Assembly: GCA_032716605.1 (NCBI GenBank)
Contig: CM064530.1
Span: 9,417,267 to 9,481,266, forward strand
DNA from: Paralithodes platypus
Taxonomy: Eukaryota > Arthropoda > Malacostraca > Decapoda > Lithodidae
DNA: 64,000 bases
Direction: 5' to 3'
Below, one piece after another: positions 32,640-42,752 of the stretch. Positions within the stretch are counted from its first letter, which is position 1. Every line of letters starts with the position of its first letter. The notes under the pieces are model-generated. The model was not told the DNA's origin. It did no database searches and saw only the letters and a list, made by a program, of their open reading frames with translations. A program made the translations under genes and the position numbers.

Positions 32640-33989
32640 CATGTACTTAAATAATTATTTCTGATGTAAAGATGATCTAAGAGATATTTGATTTGGTAAT
32701 AGTTTCTGGTAATGTTAAGGTGATATAAGAACGTGTAACGATTATTGAAATTACTTAAGAGGATATTTGATTTAGTAATTTCTGATATGGTTGAGGTGAT
32801 TTAAGAACATATGAAATAATAGCGTCTGATATTGTCAAGGTGATTCGAGAACATATCGATTGAATAATAGGCCCTAATATTGTTTAGGTGATTCAAGGAC
32901 ATAATTATTGAGGTAAAAATAATTTATAGTATTGTCAACCGTTGTGACTATAGTGATGTGCCTTTGGCTCGGAGTCGAAGTAGGTCTACACTCTGAATAG
33001 CGATTGTATAGATAGGTAGTAATGGGAATGTAACAATTCCAAAATACAATTTATGCTGTATAGTCGTAGGTATTCAACCCTTCAGTTTGAACCCATTTTG
33101 ACCCGAACAGAGAATCAGTTGCTAAGTGAATTGTGATTTCCTTGGGAGTTTGTTAAATATAACAAACTTTTAAACAATTGTCTGATTATTCCTACCCTAG
33201 TAGAATTTTAATCTTACCATTAAATTGCCAAGACTTCTTAAATTTGATTGAATCTTCTAATTATATTGTAAAACTTGCAAAATAAACAAACCAAAACGTA
33301 TACGAACACAGTAAAAAGACAAAACAACGAATCAAAATCGCTATGTGGAAACAACGCTTAAGTAAAATAATGATTTATAAATAAAAGAAAAATGTTAGTA
33401 ATTATAACAAAAATATATATTATTGAAAGTAGGAATATAATATGCTTCTTTCAAATTAACTTGCTAGCAAATCCCACCCTATTTTTGATGTTCATGGTTG
33501 ACAATATATTTTATTGTTACCAGCCGATCATTATATATTTTATGTGTATTATTTTAGTCAAGGGTCCAGCCTATTGAAATGCCTGGTTCGAAGTAGAAGG
33601 TGGAGGACTTCATTAGTCTTCAGTTACAGGGAGGATTACTTCGGCCCAGGCAAACTGGTAGTCTGGACAAAATAGACTGGCATTTAATATTTGTGTGTGT
33701 GTTAGCCTACCTGGGTATTATTTCTCCGCTTATCACGAGCACTAGCACAATTCTAAAACAAATGTTAAGTTGAAGTCGGCTTAGGACGCCTCAACGATTG
33801 TTAGGATAGTTAGGTGGGTGGTGGTTGATAGGAGTTTGTTTGATCCTTGAATCATTTGTTTATGCTTGATACTTGCTTCATTATGTTGGCATGTATTTAC
33901 CCTAGTTGTATTAACTTAAATTAAATCTGAGCTTTTTCTTCCTTGTACAGCTTAGAAAGGATCCTCAGTATTTCCATTCAGTACAGAGT
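32640..33989. other. Non-coding stretch with one repeat fragment
   Basis: Four loose copies of a GTGATTYAAGAACATATN motif lie at 32700-32920. Positions 33255-33390 hold a diverged fragment of the hAT-like interior (TTGTAAAACTTGCAAAATAA). Nothing else. Confidence 0.4.
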
Positions 33990-34001
33990 TTTGATGAGTT
34001 T

Positions 34002-34751
34002 GTTGGTGTCACTCTCTTTAGGGCAGGGATTCAATCGGCGTCGTGGACAAAGTGCCCCCCCGTCGTCATTGGGGTAAGCGGAACCTCCCGGTGACGACGT
34101 TTTTCGTGTTCCCATTTTTGTTTTAATTTTGCGGAGGATTTCCTCCCTATTTTAACTAAATTGTGCCGGCTAGGCTCGAGAGCCTTCCCTCGCTGAGTCT
34201 GGAGTACTGGCTCCTCTCCGTTAACAGGGGCCGTGGCGGTCTAGCTCACCGCCCGAGGGGGTTGGTCCCGGGAGCGGCGACGTAGTTGCCCGCGTTGATG
34301 CCCTGGGGTCGCCCATCAGTGGGGACCGGTCTCGGTTCCAGGGGTCCGTTTTCCCTTCCTGGTGGGTTTCCTGGCTTCTGTCCGGCTGCCCTCCATTACG
34401 CACAGATTGGGGATGATTGCAATTAACTTTGCCCTCGGTCTCAGTATAGCGGTTTTGCCTAAGCTTGGCCTTTCTGTGCGTTTTGGTGCTATCCCCCCTC
34501 GTATAGGGGGGTAGGGTATGAGGATGAGCCCCCTGGAGACCTGCCCCTGTTTGCGCCACCGGTATAGAGGCTGGGGCTCCCTGACTCACGACGGAGGGTT
34601 CTCTGTTGGCCCTTCTGGTATGTTCTTTATTTATTTTTGTTTCTATTTTTCTTTTTCTTTTTCTTTCTTTTTTTCCCCTCGGTTATGTTTTTCTTTCTTT
34701 TTTGATTTCCGATAAAATGAAAATAGAATAGTAAAAACAACTAGGGTTATC
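34002..34751 (+). promoter_or_regulatory. 5' UTR of the I-like element, presumed internal promoter
   Basis: It is a GC-rich 750-bp leader running from the target duplication to the ORF1 start, ending in a long TTTTCTTTTTCTTT tract at 34640-34705. APE LINEs of this kind normally carry an internal Pol II promoter here; no specific box was identified. A 122-codon minus-strand frame at 34221-34589 is considered incidental. Confidence 0.5.
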
Positions 34752-37058
34752 ATGGATCAGCCATGCAAACCTCCTCCCCTGGATCCAGCTTTGGCGCCCC
34801 CAGTACTTGACCTTTGCATTCCCCTGGACTCTTCATCTGACCTTCCTCTGCCCTCTGAGTCTACCACCTTGGACACTTCCCCTCCGAGTTGTTCCGAGTC
34901 TGATGCTCTCTCACGCTCTGATACTAAATTACCTGCTTCTATGACTAAGGATTCCCATCCTCCATCTGTGGACCCTACAATGGCCCCTGTTCATATCGAC
35001 TCTCCACAGAGCCCAACTACACCTGCCGCTCATGATTTAAATGTCCCTCCCCTCTCCCAAGATAAGAGAGACCCTTCTTGTGTTGAGTCTCCTGTTCAAA
35101 CCATAGACCTTGGCGTGCCGGGTTCTCTTGACACGCCCTGCTCCTCAGCACTACCCGTTAACCGACTTACAGTTTCCACTGACCACCTGCAGAGTGACAC
35201 CAGTGTTGGTGACCCTTCACCTCCCATCGACACTGTTTCTCCACCATTTCAGCCGATTGTTAGTTCAGCCACTACTTCCACCTCACTCGTTGCAACTCTG
35301 GAGCCTCACATGCCTCATTCCGGCCCCCAAAATCGGCGGAAACCTCGGCGTCAGTTTGTCCCCAATGCCACCCTCCGGCACTTCGATTCAATTTTTGGCG
35401 ATGATGACTGGCCGCGTTTCCTCGTCATACGACCGGCTTCCTACATCTCGGGGGCTAAGTTAGAGAACCTCCTCCTCTCGGCGCATGCAACTTCGGACTT
35501 ATCATTCCGTGAGACTGGTAATAATGATTGGATTGTGGAAACCACTACTCGTGCCCAATCTGAGACATACCTATCTCTTACTACCTTGGACGATATCCCT
35601 GTTACTGTCACGAAACATAACGACCTCAATTACATCCTCGGTACTGTTGTTCTACCCTCAACTTATGACCATGACGGACTTCCTGATAAGTCGACCCTCC
35701 TGTCGTCGTTGCGCTTGCGTTATCCAAATGTGCACGACGTTGATTTGTATAGTATCCCAAACAAATCAACTCCTTCTCATCCTCTCCGCATAGCTCGCAT
35801 TAAGTTTAGTGGACGTTCCCTCCCACGAGACGTCAGGATCGAAGGACAAAGGCGTGAAGTACGACCTTATGTCCCCAAACCGTTACAATGTACAAACTGT
35901 TCCACCTTTGGTCACTCAGCTGGTAGGTGTAAGAAGGTTCGGGTGTGTGCCTTCTGTAGCTCCGTCAAACATGCTACCCGTTGGAATTGTGGCACTCCAA
36001 AATGTGTTAACTGTGGCCTTGAACACCATGCTCGCTCAAAGCAATGTGTGTTCTACATGTACAATGCTGAGTTAAAGCTTCTCATTAGTCGGTCAGGCAT
36101 GTCTGTCAGAGAAGCTAAGCAAGAACTGAGAGTAAGAGATGTTAAAGATCCCTCTAGAGATATGACTTACAGTGCTAGACTTCGTGCACCTACAACTGAC
36201 GTTTCTCCCGGTAGTCGACGACGTGAGGACATTGATGCTGTGTTGGATTCACCCCTTTCTAGTCCAGCCACTGTTCCCCTCTCCAACCGATTTCATGCAC
36301 TGAATACCCCTCCCCCTGTTCATGAAGCCTCCACCCCAAAAGCATCCGCGTCCCCTTCACCAGTAACTGATATTCAATCCTTGCCTCTTGCCCCGGCTCC
36401 CTCTACCGATGTTGACGATGTCATGGATTCTACCCCCTCCACCAGTAAACGCCGATCTGATGCTCTACATTCTCCCTCCTCAGATCGTCAATCTCCCTCT
36501 GTAAAACGTAAGACCCTCACAGCCCGACCTATGCCTCCCAAACCTCAACGTGTCCCTCCTCGCTCTCGCATCTTCCGCTCTGATATGGGTTCTCCGTCCC
36601 AGCCTCCCTCACTCCACACCCCCTCTACGCCTGCGTCCCCCCCGCCTACTCGTCCTCGACCTTACGCACCTATTAATGTTACCGCCTCGGGCTCCCATGC
36701 ACCCCACTGCGGCTGTCATGACTGCTTTGTGCGGGAGTATCGCCGGACGCCTACCCGCACTAAATCCACTGTTGCTGCGTTGATACGCTCCTTTCTCCGT
36801 GACCGACGTTTATCAACCCCTGATAACACCGCCTCTCATAACTCTTCGTGCTTATGCGCTTTTCACTTAAAGTCACGTTCAGATCTTTCACACTCCAAGA
36901 TAGCTACTATCCTCCATGACCTGTCCTCTAATGTGTCCCCCCACCGTCCACGTCGAAACTCCCTGCCTTCTCATGACCCTCCCCCCAGACCCGTTCCTCT
37001 TCATCTCCAACAGCCGAACAGTGCTGTTAATTTACGTAACCTTACGTCTCTCACTTAA
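34752..37058 (+). CDS. ORF1 protein of I-like retrotransposon (RNA-binding, CCHC)
   Basis: The 768-residue frame is uninterrupted. The N-terminal 190 residues are Pro/Ser/Thr-rich and likely disordered. Around residues 200-370 lies an RRM-like region (RFLVIRPASY, then VRPYVPKPLQ just before the knuckles) typical of I-group ORF1. Three zinc knuckles occupy residues 380-432: CTNCSTFGHSAGRC, CAFCSSVKHATRWNC and CVNCGLEHHARSKQC. The C-terminal part is again Ser/Pro-rich, with an HCGCHDC cluster near residue 660. It should bind the element RNA and form the retrotransposition RNP. It overlaps the start of ORF2 by about 140 bp in another frame. Start chosen at the first ATG after the pyrimidine-rich leader. 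The protein looks functional although its partner ORF2 is not. Confidence 0.9.
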   Translation: MDQPCKPPPLDPALAPPVLDLCIPLDSSSDLPLPSESTTLDTSPPSCSESDALSRSDTKLPASMTKDSHPPSVDPTMAPVHIDSPQSPTTPAAHDLNVPPLSQDKRDPSCVESPVQTIDLGVPGSLDTPCSSALPVNRLTVSTDHLQSDTSVGDPSPPIDTVSPPFQPIVSSATTSTSLVATLEPHMPHSGPQNRRKPRRQFVPNATLRHFDSIFGDDDWPRFLVIRPASYISGAKLENLLLSAHATSDLSFRETGNNDWIVETTTRAQSETYLSLTTLDDIPVTVTKHNDLNYILGTVVLPSTYDHDGLPDKSTLLSSLRLRYPNVHDVDLYSIPNKSTPSHPLRIARIKFSGRSLPRDVRIEGQRREVRPYVPKPLQCTNCSTFGHSAGRCKKVRVCAFCSSVKHATRWNCGTPKCVNCGLEHHARSKQCVFYMYNAELKLLISRSGMSVREAKQELRVRDVKDPSRDMTYSARLRAPTTDVSPGSRRREDIDAVLDSPLSSPATVPLSNRFHALNTPPPVHEASTPKASASPSPVTDIQSLPLAPAPSTDVDDVMDSTPSTSKRRSDALHSPSSDRQSPSVKRKTLTARPMPPKPQRVPPRSRIFRSDMGSPSQPPSLHTPSTPASPPPTRPRPYAPINVTASGSHAPHCGCHDCFVREYRRTPTRTKSTVAALIRSFLRDRRLSTPDNTASHNSSCLCAFHLKSRSDLSHSKIATILHDLSSNVSPHRPRRNSLPSHDPPPRPVPLHLQQPNSAVNLRNLTSLT

Positions 37059-38231
37059 CCTGTTCAATCCCTATATACTACAATGGAATTGTAATGGTCT
37101 CTCATCTAGAGTCCATCTAGGTGAGATCCAGCGTTTACTCCGTGTCTATAATCCAATGTGTATTTGTTTACAACACATTGGAAATTATAATAAATCCATC
37201 ACCAACTACCACCTTGCGTGCTGTTCTCTATCCCCTGATGGAGAATATGGCACAGCAATTTATGTCCATCATCGAGTAACTTTTGACTTGTTTCCCATTC
37301 GTACAAGTTTCCTACAGCACTCTATCCTTACTCTTCATATCCCCGATGGTGACTCTGTTACCATTTGCAATATCTATAACCAACCTGCTTACAATTATGA
37401 CCTTTCCTTGCTTTCTCAGTTTTTCTCTACACTACGCTCTCCCATCTTACTGTTGGGTGACTTTAATGCCCATAGCCCTATATGGGACCCTACTTCCTCC
37501 AATCCTGATACAGCTGGTTCGCAGATTGAACATTTGCTTTTGAACCGTGACCTTTGCTGCCTTAATGAGGCCGACTCACACACTTACTTTTCTGCTTCCC
37601 ATCATACTTATTCCTCTGTTGATGTCACCCTGTGCTCCACAGCAATTGTTGATAAGTTCGAGTGGCGGGTCTGTGTTGATACGTTCTCAAGCGATCACTT
37701 TCCTGTCATCCTGTCTTACTTGCAATTCCGTCCATGTCCTTCGCTCCCTCGCTATAACTTCCACAAAGCTGACTGGGACGCATATGTCCTCCACACCAGA
37801 CAAATCCCACCTTTTAATCCCTTAAGGGATCCTGATGAAACGCATTTATTCCTCGTTAATTTTTTTACTAATGCAGCTACTAAATCTATACCCCAGACGA
37901 CTTCTTCCCCCCTACGTCGTCGAGTCCCCTGGTGGGACAGCACCTTATCCACTCTTTCTAAAAGTAAACATGAATTAGGCCGCCGCCTCGATAGTCTCAA
38001 TAAACGTTACAATTCTTTATGTTCACGCTTACCTTTACGTGATGATCTTCTATGCCATTCCATCTCGTTATTGATGGATATATGTGCCATCAAACCTCAC
38101 TACAATCGACTATCAGCTAAATTCCGTCGAGAAGTCATCCGTAGTAGATCCGAATCCTGGAAAACTTATGTCTCCACCATTTCCCCGTCTACCCCGATAT
38201 CATGCGTTTGGCATAAATTCAGGAATATTAA
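36916..38231 (+). pseudogene. ORF2 5' part: APE endonuclease and linker, cut by piggyBac
   Basis: The frame is open from ATG 36916 and formally runs into the transposon to 38307; true ORF2 sequence ends at the TTAA (38228-38231). The endonuclease starts near 37075 with LQWNCNGL, followed by PMCICLQHIGN, GTAIYVHH, the LLLGDFNAHSPIWD motif, SVDVTLCS and SSDHFPV. This is the AP-endonuclease fold that nicks target DNA for target-primed reverse transcription. The glutamate of the usual LQE motif is His here, which should impair metal binding. After the domain comes a basic linker (WWDSTLSTLSKSKHELGRRL, KFRREVIRSRSESW) and then FRNIN, where piggyBac interrupts. The real initiation codon could be upstream or lie within the ORF1 overlap. 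Confidence 0.85.
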
Positions 38232-38640
38232 CCCTCCAGCCCCGGGGGCTATAGCTTACGACTGTGCTCCGGTACCGGGTGTTTTGACGATCTTTGGCCT
38301 ATGTTAACTACTCTGTAAGTCAATGAATATGTCATGTAATGTGAATAAAAAAGAATAATGTTCCACAAACCTTCCTCTGTCGAATGGCATTGAGTAGAGG
38401 TCTCTAGCCCCTCTGGTTGCATAATGGTGAGCGCGGAAAGACGAGTGCTTTTCGGCGGCAAATTCTTCCCGCGTTCGGACGCGTCGCTCCGGCCATGGCT
38501 ACGACGCACCTAGCCGCTCGCCGCGCCAAAGTATTTATCTCCCTTAGACGATTTTAGTGTTTGATATTGAGAATGTGATGTTTATTTGATATTTTCTAGT
38601 TATTTTGAGGCCAATTATATAAAATATGTTTATTAGGGTA

Positions 38641-39415
38641 TCACTGTCACTGATATTGCTAATTTTCACTCGATACCGTACATTTTATTAGTAATTGAGG
38701 TAGCTTATTGTTGTATTAGGCACTGATTATTCATTATCACAGGTGTTTATTATACTTTGGCCATCAAATATTAGGTCTTGTGTCACTTTCACTTTGATCA
38801 CTCGATACCGTACATTTTATTAGTAATTGAGGTAGGTTATTATACTTTGGCCATCAAATATTAGGTCTTGTGTCACTTTCACTTTGACAAATATGCTTTA
38901 GAGAGTGTCACTGTCACTGATAATGCTCATTTTCACTCGATACCGTACATTTTATTAGTAATTGAGGTAGGTTATTGTTGTATTAGGCACTGATTATTCG
39001 TTATCACAGGTGTTTATTATACTTTGGCCATCAAATATTAGGTCTTGTGTCACTTTCACTTTGACAAATATGCTTTAGAGAGTGTCACTGTCACTGATAA
39101 TGCTCATTTTCACTCGATACCGTACATTTTATTAGTAATTGAGGTAGGTTATTGTTGTATTAGGCACTGATTATGCGTTATCACAGGTGTTTATTATACT
39201 TTGGCCATCAAATATTAGGTCTTGTGTCACTCACTTTGACAAATATGCTTTAGAGAGTGTCACTGTCACTGATAATGCTCATTTTCACTCGATACCGTAC
39301 ATTTTATTAGTAATTGAGGTAGGTTATTGTTGTATTAGGCACTGATTATTCGTTATCACAGGTGTTTATTATACTTTGGCCATCAAATATTAGGTCTTGT
39401 GTCACTTTCACTTAG
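38641..39415 (+). repeat. Subterminal tandem repeat inside piggyBac, five copies
   Basis: CACTCGATACCGTACATTTT recurs at 38667, 38799, 38934, 39111 and 39286. The spacing is about 131, 135, 177 and 175 bp, so two forms of the unit differ by an internal deletion. Other shared words are TTTGGCCATCAAATATTAGG and TGTCACTGTCACTGATAATG. It lies between the left terminus and the 3' end of the transposase gene. Repeats near piggyBac-type termini could be transposase or host-factor binding sites. Confidence 0.85.
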
Positions 39416-39681
39416 TTATATGATTTGTAAACGTTTTATATACAATTTATTGTGTTTTTTTCACTGATTTATATATTTCTATAGGTTCTAATCATATGAA
39501 TGTCACTTGGTATATACATATGTGTCACTTTCACATATTATTATGGTGTAATTGTATTTGTATCAATGTTCTCATAATACATGACTTTTGTATTACAATA
39601 CATTGGTTTTCTTCCACTTTTTGCCTATATATAATTATAGTGTACATATTGTCATTTTATTTGGCAATTTCAGTATGATTA

Positions 39682-41646
39682 TTAGAACTCCAGCTTGGAG
39701 TGGTAATCAAAGAAGCAATCTACAGCACAGAGTGCCACCTTGCACTCCACACACTCCAGGGTTGACTTTTTACCTGACCTCGGCTTCACCCTGCTGTTGT
39801 AGCAGACATGGCACCGCTTCTGCTGTGTTCTTCCGGATTCATTCTGAGGCAGGGAACCAAGCCTGTGCCTAATCAAGTATTGAGCAGACTGCAAGCGGTC
39901 AATAACGGCGGGCCCAGGATGTGCCACTGCCCTCTGTGGCATAGCATACTTCTCCAGGAGCTCCGTCAACACCTGCTTTTGGAACCTCCGCAGGCTATTG
40001 AACTTCATGGGTGTGTTCACATTCCGAAGCTTGTATATGTTGTAGGCATTCAGAACTGACATGTCCACCATATGCAGAAAGAACTTTTTGTACCATCTGC
40101 ATGAGGTACGCAGGCAGTCAATGAAGCCTATCTGCATGTCGGACTTGTCCACCAGCCTCATGTTGATGTTGTAGTCCAGGACAGCATCGGGCTTGGTCAC
40201 CCTGGCCTGGGTGCGGCGATCCACCTTGCCAGTCTCCACCATTTCCCCCTTGTGGATGGTGGTCAGGAGGTTGACCTTCCGCTGGTCGTGCCAGTGGATA
40301 GCCAGAATGGGCCCCGACTTCTTCTTGAACACATCACCTTTTTTGGTCTTTGGAGGGAAAGGTGGCATGCCCTTCCTTTTCCCTCGTACTGTGCCTACAG
40401 TCCCCGTCTTGCGCTCATGCAGGTACTGTGAGAGAGTGGGGGACGTGTAATAATTGTCCGTGTAGAGGACGTGATTCTTATGAAAGTAGCGGTCCATCAT
40501 GGCTTGCACCACTGCTCCGCCAAAGCCAATGAGGGGGTCCACAAGCAAGTCCCCTTCCTTCCCGCTGTAGACCAGGAAGTCCAGGACATAGCCAGTTTGG
40601 CAGTCGCACAGCACAAAGAATTTTATGCCAAAGCGATGTCTTTTTGAGGGGATGTACTGCCGGAAGCTGAGTTTTCCCCGGAACAGCACAAGAGACTCGT
40701 CAATGACGACCTTGCGGAAGGGCTTGAAGTAGGAGGTGAAGCGTTCTCGCATCATCTCATACAACGTCCTAATCTTCCACAGCTTGTCTGGGAGGTGGAC
40801 GTCAAGGTTGGTGACAAGATGGAGCGCTGCGAGGATATCAAGGTACCGGTCGCGAGACATATATTTCCCGAAGGCAGGGGTGGATATCAGATCATTGGTG
40901 ATCCAATAGTCAGGCAACCTATGCTTCTTGACATGAGGCATTAGCATGGTGAGTGCCAGGAACACCATGAACTCTTTATGAGTCACTGGGGTCCATTGCC
41001 TCATGTGGCCCTTGGTCACCTTTCCCAAAAAGTGGACCTGGAATTGGTGCTGCTTATTTGTCTCTTTGACAACATAGCCTACCACCTCCTCATCAAAGAA
41101 GGCCTCAAACAGTTCGTGTGGTGGAGCATTGGGGCCTGCAGGAAAATTGGGGGTAACGCCTGAACCCTCCAGTACCTCATCAAAAGCTGGCACATCAGGG
41201 TTGTATGCATCCTCATCAACTACGTCTTGCCACTGAAAAACGTAGAATGGGTCTTGTCTACGCTGACGAGGAGCTCCAGCTGGTGGCCCAGCACGCCCAC
41301 GGCCAACTCGGGAGGCGCGCGCCCTAGGGCGGCTAGGGCGGCGGCCAGGGCGGTGGGCAGCACGACGGGCAGCACGACGCCGGGCCAAGCGGATGGGTCG
41401 AGGGTCGTCGATGTCCATATAGTCATCGTCAGAGTGGTCATCTTGCCCTGACGGTGGACCTATGTAATCATGGCCAGAGTCTTGAGAGAGGTGCCCTTCA
41501 TCATCAGTGGCCCCCACATAATCTGGCGGGGAACCAGTGATGCGTGGGCGGCGTGCGGGTGGGCGAGGTGGGGAAGGAGTGGCAGGTGAGGCTGTGTCCC
41601 CCCGAGGTCCCGGGCTCCTTGGCCTGCGACGAGTGACAGAAAGCAA
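39682..41646 (-). CDS. piggyBac transposase, DDD core and Cys-rich tail
   Basis: The 654-codon frame contains the full DDE_Tnp_1_7-type core. Catalytic Asp residues are D316 (VVIDESLVLFRGK), D397 (VLYTDNYYTSP) and D500 (NINMRLVDKSD), with the accompanying D503. Spacings of 81 and 103 residues agree with the known family (78 and 101). The dimerisation and DNA-binding region begins near residue 195. The C-terminal cysteine-rich domain at 612-649 (CHVC, ECVEC, C-DC, H) corresponds to the TIR-binding zinc domain. Residues 1-130 are acidic then Arg-rich and low complexity. The frame has no ATG before residue 77 (MDIDD), which could be the start, or it may be joined to the upstream frame at 41911-42555 by a frameshift or splice. 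The enzyme excises precisely and inserts at TTAA. Confidence 0.92.
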   Translation of the reverse strand: MLSVTRRRPRSPGPRGDTASPATPSPPRPPARRPRITGSPPDYVGATDDEGHLSQDSGHDYIGPPSGQDDHSDDDYMDIDDPRPIRLARRRAARRAAHRPGRRPSRPRARASRVGRGRAGPPAGAPRQRRQDPFYVFQWQDVVDEDAYNPDVPAFDEVLEGSGVTPNFPAGPNAPPHELFEAFFDEEVVGYVVKETNKQHQFQVHFLGKVTKGHMRQWTPVTHKEFMVFLALTMLMPHVKKHRLPDYWITNDLISTPAFGKYMSRDRYLDILAALHLVTNLDVHLPDKLWKIRTLYEMMRERFTSYFKPFRKVVIDESLVLFRGKLSFRQYIPSKRHRFGIKFFVLCDCQTGYVLDFLVYSGKEGDLLVDPLIGFGGAVVQAMMDRYFHKNHVLYTDNYYTSPTLSQYLHERKTGTVGTVRGKRKGMPPFPPKTKKGDVFKKKSGPILAIHWHDQRKVNLLTTIHKGEMVETGKVDRRTQARVTKPDAVLDYNINMRLVDKSDMQIGFIDCLRTSCRWYKKFFLHMVDMSVLNAYNIYKLRNVNTPMKFNSLRRFQKQVLTELLEKYAMPQRAVAHPGPAVIDRLQSAQYLIRHRLGSLPQNESGRTQQKRCHVCYNSRVKPRSGKKSTLECVECKVALCAVDCFFDYHSKLEF

Positions 41647-41910
41647 TGTTTCACTGTCACTAGGCCCAGGTATTGGTGATGCGAGCTCAAAGACTTCTTC
41701 AGGAAGACATGTTGAAGGCGGGAGAGGTGGGGAGGACCCACCGGGGACGTATGGCTGGGGCCGGCCGGGGTGGACGCCGCGGGAGCCTCGAACAAAACTC
41801 TCTTACTTTTCTTAATTTTCTTGGTATATTTCCTACCTTTCCCCTTTTCGGCAGCAGTATGTCTCCTGTCGGGGGACCTAGGAGGCAAATAGGCCGAAAG
41901 TGTGGGGTCC

Positions 41911-42555
41911 TCAACCCTTGGCAATGGTGGGGGGGGGGGAAGAATGCGGGGCATCCGGGTCATCTTGGGTGGCGTGGGTAGATAAGGGAGACAATGGCGG
42001 ACGAGAAGGGTCACCACGCTGACCCTCACTCACAGCCTCATCCTCACCAAGTAGTTTTGCTTGTTCCCTAGCTGCCGCGGCCGCCTTCTCAAGTATTTTC
42101 TGCTTATACAAATGTAGCTTGAAAGGCGATTTACCTGGGGAAGGGCTTGGCGTCGTGTCACTTAAGCGAAATTTGGTGAGTGACCTTGAACTCTCCCACT
42201 CGCTCACTCTCTCAAGTTCACTGTCTTTAGGTAAACCAGCTTCCTCAACAACTGGTACATCACCTTCATCACTCTCATCACTGTCATGTTCTCTCGCAAA
42301 TCCCAGGAATTGCTCTTCTTTATCACTCTCATGGCCATAATCACTCGACTTATAATTACTGGAGTCGTCACTGACTTCATCATCAACATTATGCTTGGCA
42401 TCAGCTCGCTCATAAAGTCTCAATGTCGTCTCAATACCTCCGGGAGATAACACATTTAGGCGATGGCGTCGGGGTAAGGCGCGACGAACAAGCAAGGGCG
42501 TCGTAGGAAGCACGGTATCGGACACAGCGGAATCACTATTTGGCGTACTGTCCAT
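41911..42555 (-). CDS. N-terminal acidic extension of the piggyBac transposase, out of frame
   Basis: ATG at 42555 opens 214 codons that end just after a C-rich run (plus-strand G run at 41929-41939). The composition is Ser/Asp/Glu-rich (DDEVSDDSSNYKSSDYGHES, REHDSDESDEGDVP), as in the acidic N-termini of many piggyBac transposases, followed by a helix-like KLHLYKQKILEKAAAAAREQ. A slip in the C run would enter a second frame (to about 41700) with PPPPLPRVEDPTLSAYLPPR. A further shift is needed to reach the transposase frame. It is either a lost N-terminus through indels, a spliced exon, or a separate small protein. Confidence 0.5.
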   Translation of the reverse strand: MDSTPNSDSAVSDTVLPTTPLLVRRALPRRHRLNVLSPGGIETTLRLYERADAKHNVDDEVSDDSSNYKSSDYGHESDKEEQFLGFAREHDSDESDEGDVPVVEEAGLPKDSELERVSEWESSRSLTKFRLSDTTPSPSPGKSPFKLHLYKQKILEKAAAAAREQAKLLGEDEAVSEGQRGDPSRPPLSPLSTHATQDDPDAPHSSPPPTIAKG

Positions 42556-42752
42556 GATGGCGTCGGGGTAGATACTGTTGCTGTGGCGGAGTTTACGCCT
42601 GGTGGCGCCACCTACCGTCCCACGATACCGAAAATGTACGCGCGGCATTCGAAAGCACGCATGCAAGCAATGGGCGTTCAAGAGCCCTTCCGGGTTGCGC
42701 GGGCCGAGGTTGTTATGGGCGTTCAAGAGCCCATCCGGGTTGGAGGGGTTAA

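Larger units (their letters stand above)
38232..42748 (-). mobile_element. piggyBac transposon, 4517 bp, inserted in LINE ORF2
   Basis: TTAA duplications at 38228-38231 and 42749-42752. The left end is CCCTCCAGCCCCGGGGGCT. The right end, read inward, is CCCCTCCAACCCGGATGGGC. They match with one extra C and few changes, giving an imperfect TIR of about 20 bp. Near the right end the motif GTTCAAGAGCCCWTCCGGGT is repeated (about 42679 and 42721). Near the left end is a ~175-bp tandem repeat. The single transposase gene runs on the minus strand. Removing the element plus one TTAA rejoins NIN to SLHIAPPRHALVHGG of ORF2 in frame. Confidence 0.95.

Noticed and set aside
34221..34589. 122-codon minus-strand ORF in the I-like 5' UTR
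   Set aside because: GC-rich leader on the opposite strand; no domain; expected shadow.
41460..42029. Separate 189-codon minus-strand gene
   Set aside because: Overlaps both other frames of the piggyBac N-terminal region and continues their composition. Best read as a frame-shifted middle part.
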